Below the pieces are notes generated by a model. It had not been told where the DNA came from. It saw nothing but the letters and a program-made list of their open reading frames with translations, and did no database searches. Positions 12,593 through 13,401 of a stretch of DNA of 13,401 nt are shown one piece after another. The DNA is from Candidatus Komeilibacteria bacterium RIFCSPHIGHO2_01_FULL_52_14 (GTDB taxonomy: Bacteria; Patescibacteriota; Patescibacteriia; UBA1558; 2-01-FULL-52-15), in contig MHKK01000002.1 of the NCBI GenBank assembly GCA_001818365.1, positions 1 through 13,401 on the forward strand. The letters are read 5' to 3'. The translations under genes and the position numbers were made by a program. Every line of letters begins with the position of its first letter. Position 1 is the stretch's first letter.

Positions 12593-13401
12593 CTAGTCGA
12601 TCAATTTCATAATAATCTGTGCAAGATGCTCGGGGTTATGACGTATTAAATTCCGCCTGATCAGGTCGTCCTTCGCCCTCTTTGAAAACGAGTTGCCGAT
12701 AAACTTGCCCCCGATAAACCGCCGCTGCCGAATGACGCGTGTTGCGACAGGATGCTCCCCTTCGCGCATGTATCTTTTCAATAATTGCAATTTTGGATTT
12801 TCCGTATTGTAAATAACGTACTGGAAACGTGCTTTACTGTATCGTTCAGCCGTCTCCAGATAATCACGCGGCGAAAAATTATCCGTCTGCCCGGCGCGGT
12901 TCATAAGGTTGCAAACATAGATTTTTATTGCCTTGCTATCGGCAACCGTACGGGCAAGATCGGCAATCAAAAAGTGAGGAATAATACTTGAATACACGTC
13001 ACCGGGGCCGACAACGATGTAATCGGCATCGCGAATTGCGCGCAGAGCTTTTGGATTTGCTTTCGCAGCAGGTTTAAGTGACACTTTTTTCAACCAGGAC
13101 AGGTCGGAAACGCTGATAAGGTGCTGACCCCGCAAGACAATCCCGTTGTTGAGATACGCAACAAGCTTCGTTTTTGTAAGCGTCGCCGGTATCACCGTTC
13201 CGCGCAAGCGCAGAATTTCAGCTGCCTTCTCGACCGCTTCGTCAAAACTGCCCGTCAGTTTCTCAAGTGCCGATAGAAAAATATTACCGAACGTGTGGCC
13301 TTTCAGGCCGCCGCTGGTAAATCGATATTGCATTAATCTGCGCATCAGGCGATCGGATTTGGAAAGAGCGACCAGGCACTGCCGCACATCGCCGGGCGGC
13401 A
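12593..13401 (-). CDS. YvcK/CofD-like protein (gluconeogenesis factor family), partial
   Basis: The frame runs off the right edge in the middle of the family: the last visible residues upstream are PPGD, giving 'PPGDVRQCLVALS', which matches 'PPGDIRNVLVALS' of B. subtilis YvcK. About 45-50 N-terminal residues, including the usual GGGTG nucleotide-binding loop, are outside the window; 268 residues are visible. A GTG at 13385-13387 is therefore not the true start. Further family marks are 'GLKGHTFGNIFLSAL', 'ADYIVVGPGDVYSSIIPHFLI', where most members have GPGSLYTS, and 'IYVCNLM...GQTDNF', near the family 'VYVCNVM...GETMDY'. YvcK-type proteins bind UDP-sugars and support cell-wall growth and carbon metabolism in other bacteria; in this lineage the role is inferred. 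It converges with the Ig-like gene. Confidence 0.9.
   Translation of the reverse strand, partial: PPGDVRQCLVALSKSDRLMRRLMQYRFTSGGLKGHTFGNIFLSALEKLTGSFDEAVEKAAEILRLRGTVIPATLTKTKLVAYLNNGIVLRGQHLISVSDLSWLKKVSLKPAAKANPKALRAIRDADYIVVGPGDVYSSIIPHFLIADLARTVADSKAIKIYVCNLMNRAGQTDNFSPRDYLETAERYSKARFQYVIYNTENPKLQLLKRYMREGEHPVATRVIRQRRFIGGKFIGNSFSKRAKDDLIRRNLIRHNPEHLAQIIMKLID

Overview
The window looks like a stretch of a Candidatus Patescibacteria genome (CPR, probably a Parcubacteria-type lineage), at moderate confidence. The best single clue is the duplicated 'QAWYV..RYYM....AY..M..L.LGI..KDL..IPVG' module in the secreted protein at 4958-6535. I recognise that module from surface proteins of this group. 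Other hints are the secreted Ig-like and CARDB proteins, short or leaderless 5' ends, and compact transcription units.

Layout, left to right. A membrane protein resembling the ferric-reductase/MsrQ family runs off the left edge (1-721, minus). Behind it, on the same strand, lie msrB (methionine-R-sulfoxide reductase), rarA (AAA+ replication-fork ATPase) and a long radical SAM enzyme with a B12-binding-like N-terminus (2487-4460). The radical SAM gene looks richer in G+C and is the only first gene with a strong Shine-Dalgarno. Next comes a gene-free stretch of about 500 bp. It contains a plus-strand promoter, a chain of perfect hairpins and a textbook rho-independent terminator, which I read as an unassigned structured noncoding RNA of about 240 nt. 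After it, on the minus strand, are a secreted CARDB/TSP3 surface protein with a small membrane protein upstream in the same operon, a two-gene ABC exporter (permease and EcsA-like ATPase), and a cysteine-rich lipoprotein of unknown function. A secreted Ig-like repeat protein is transcribed divergently from the lipoprotein (10839-12479, plus). It converges, through a symmetric terminator, on a partial yvcK/CofD-like gene that leaves the right edge.

How the genes fit together. Much of the window concerns the cell envelope: an exporter, two secreted surface proteins, a lipoprotein, a small membrane protein and a YvcK-family factor linked elsewhere to envelope growth. MsrB and the MsrQ-like heme membrane protein suggest protein-methionine repair, but the link rests on adjacency and family resemblance. 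Across the window, first genes of transcription units tend to have a -10-like box only a few to about 17 nt before the start codon and no Shine-Dalgarno. Downstream genes or the apparently foreign gene use a Shine-Dalgarno. This suggests widespread leaderless or very short-leader transcription.

The strongest candidate for something undescribed is the RNA at about 4647-4886.
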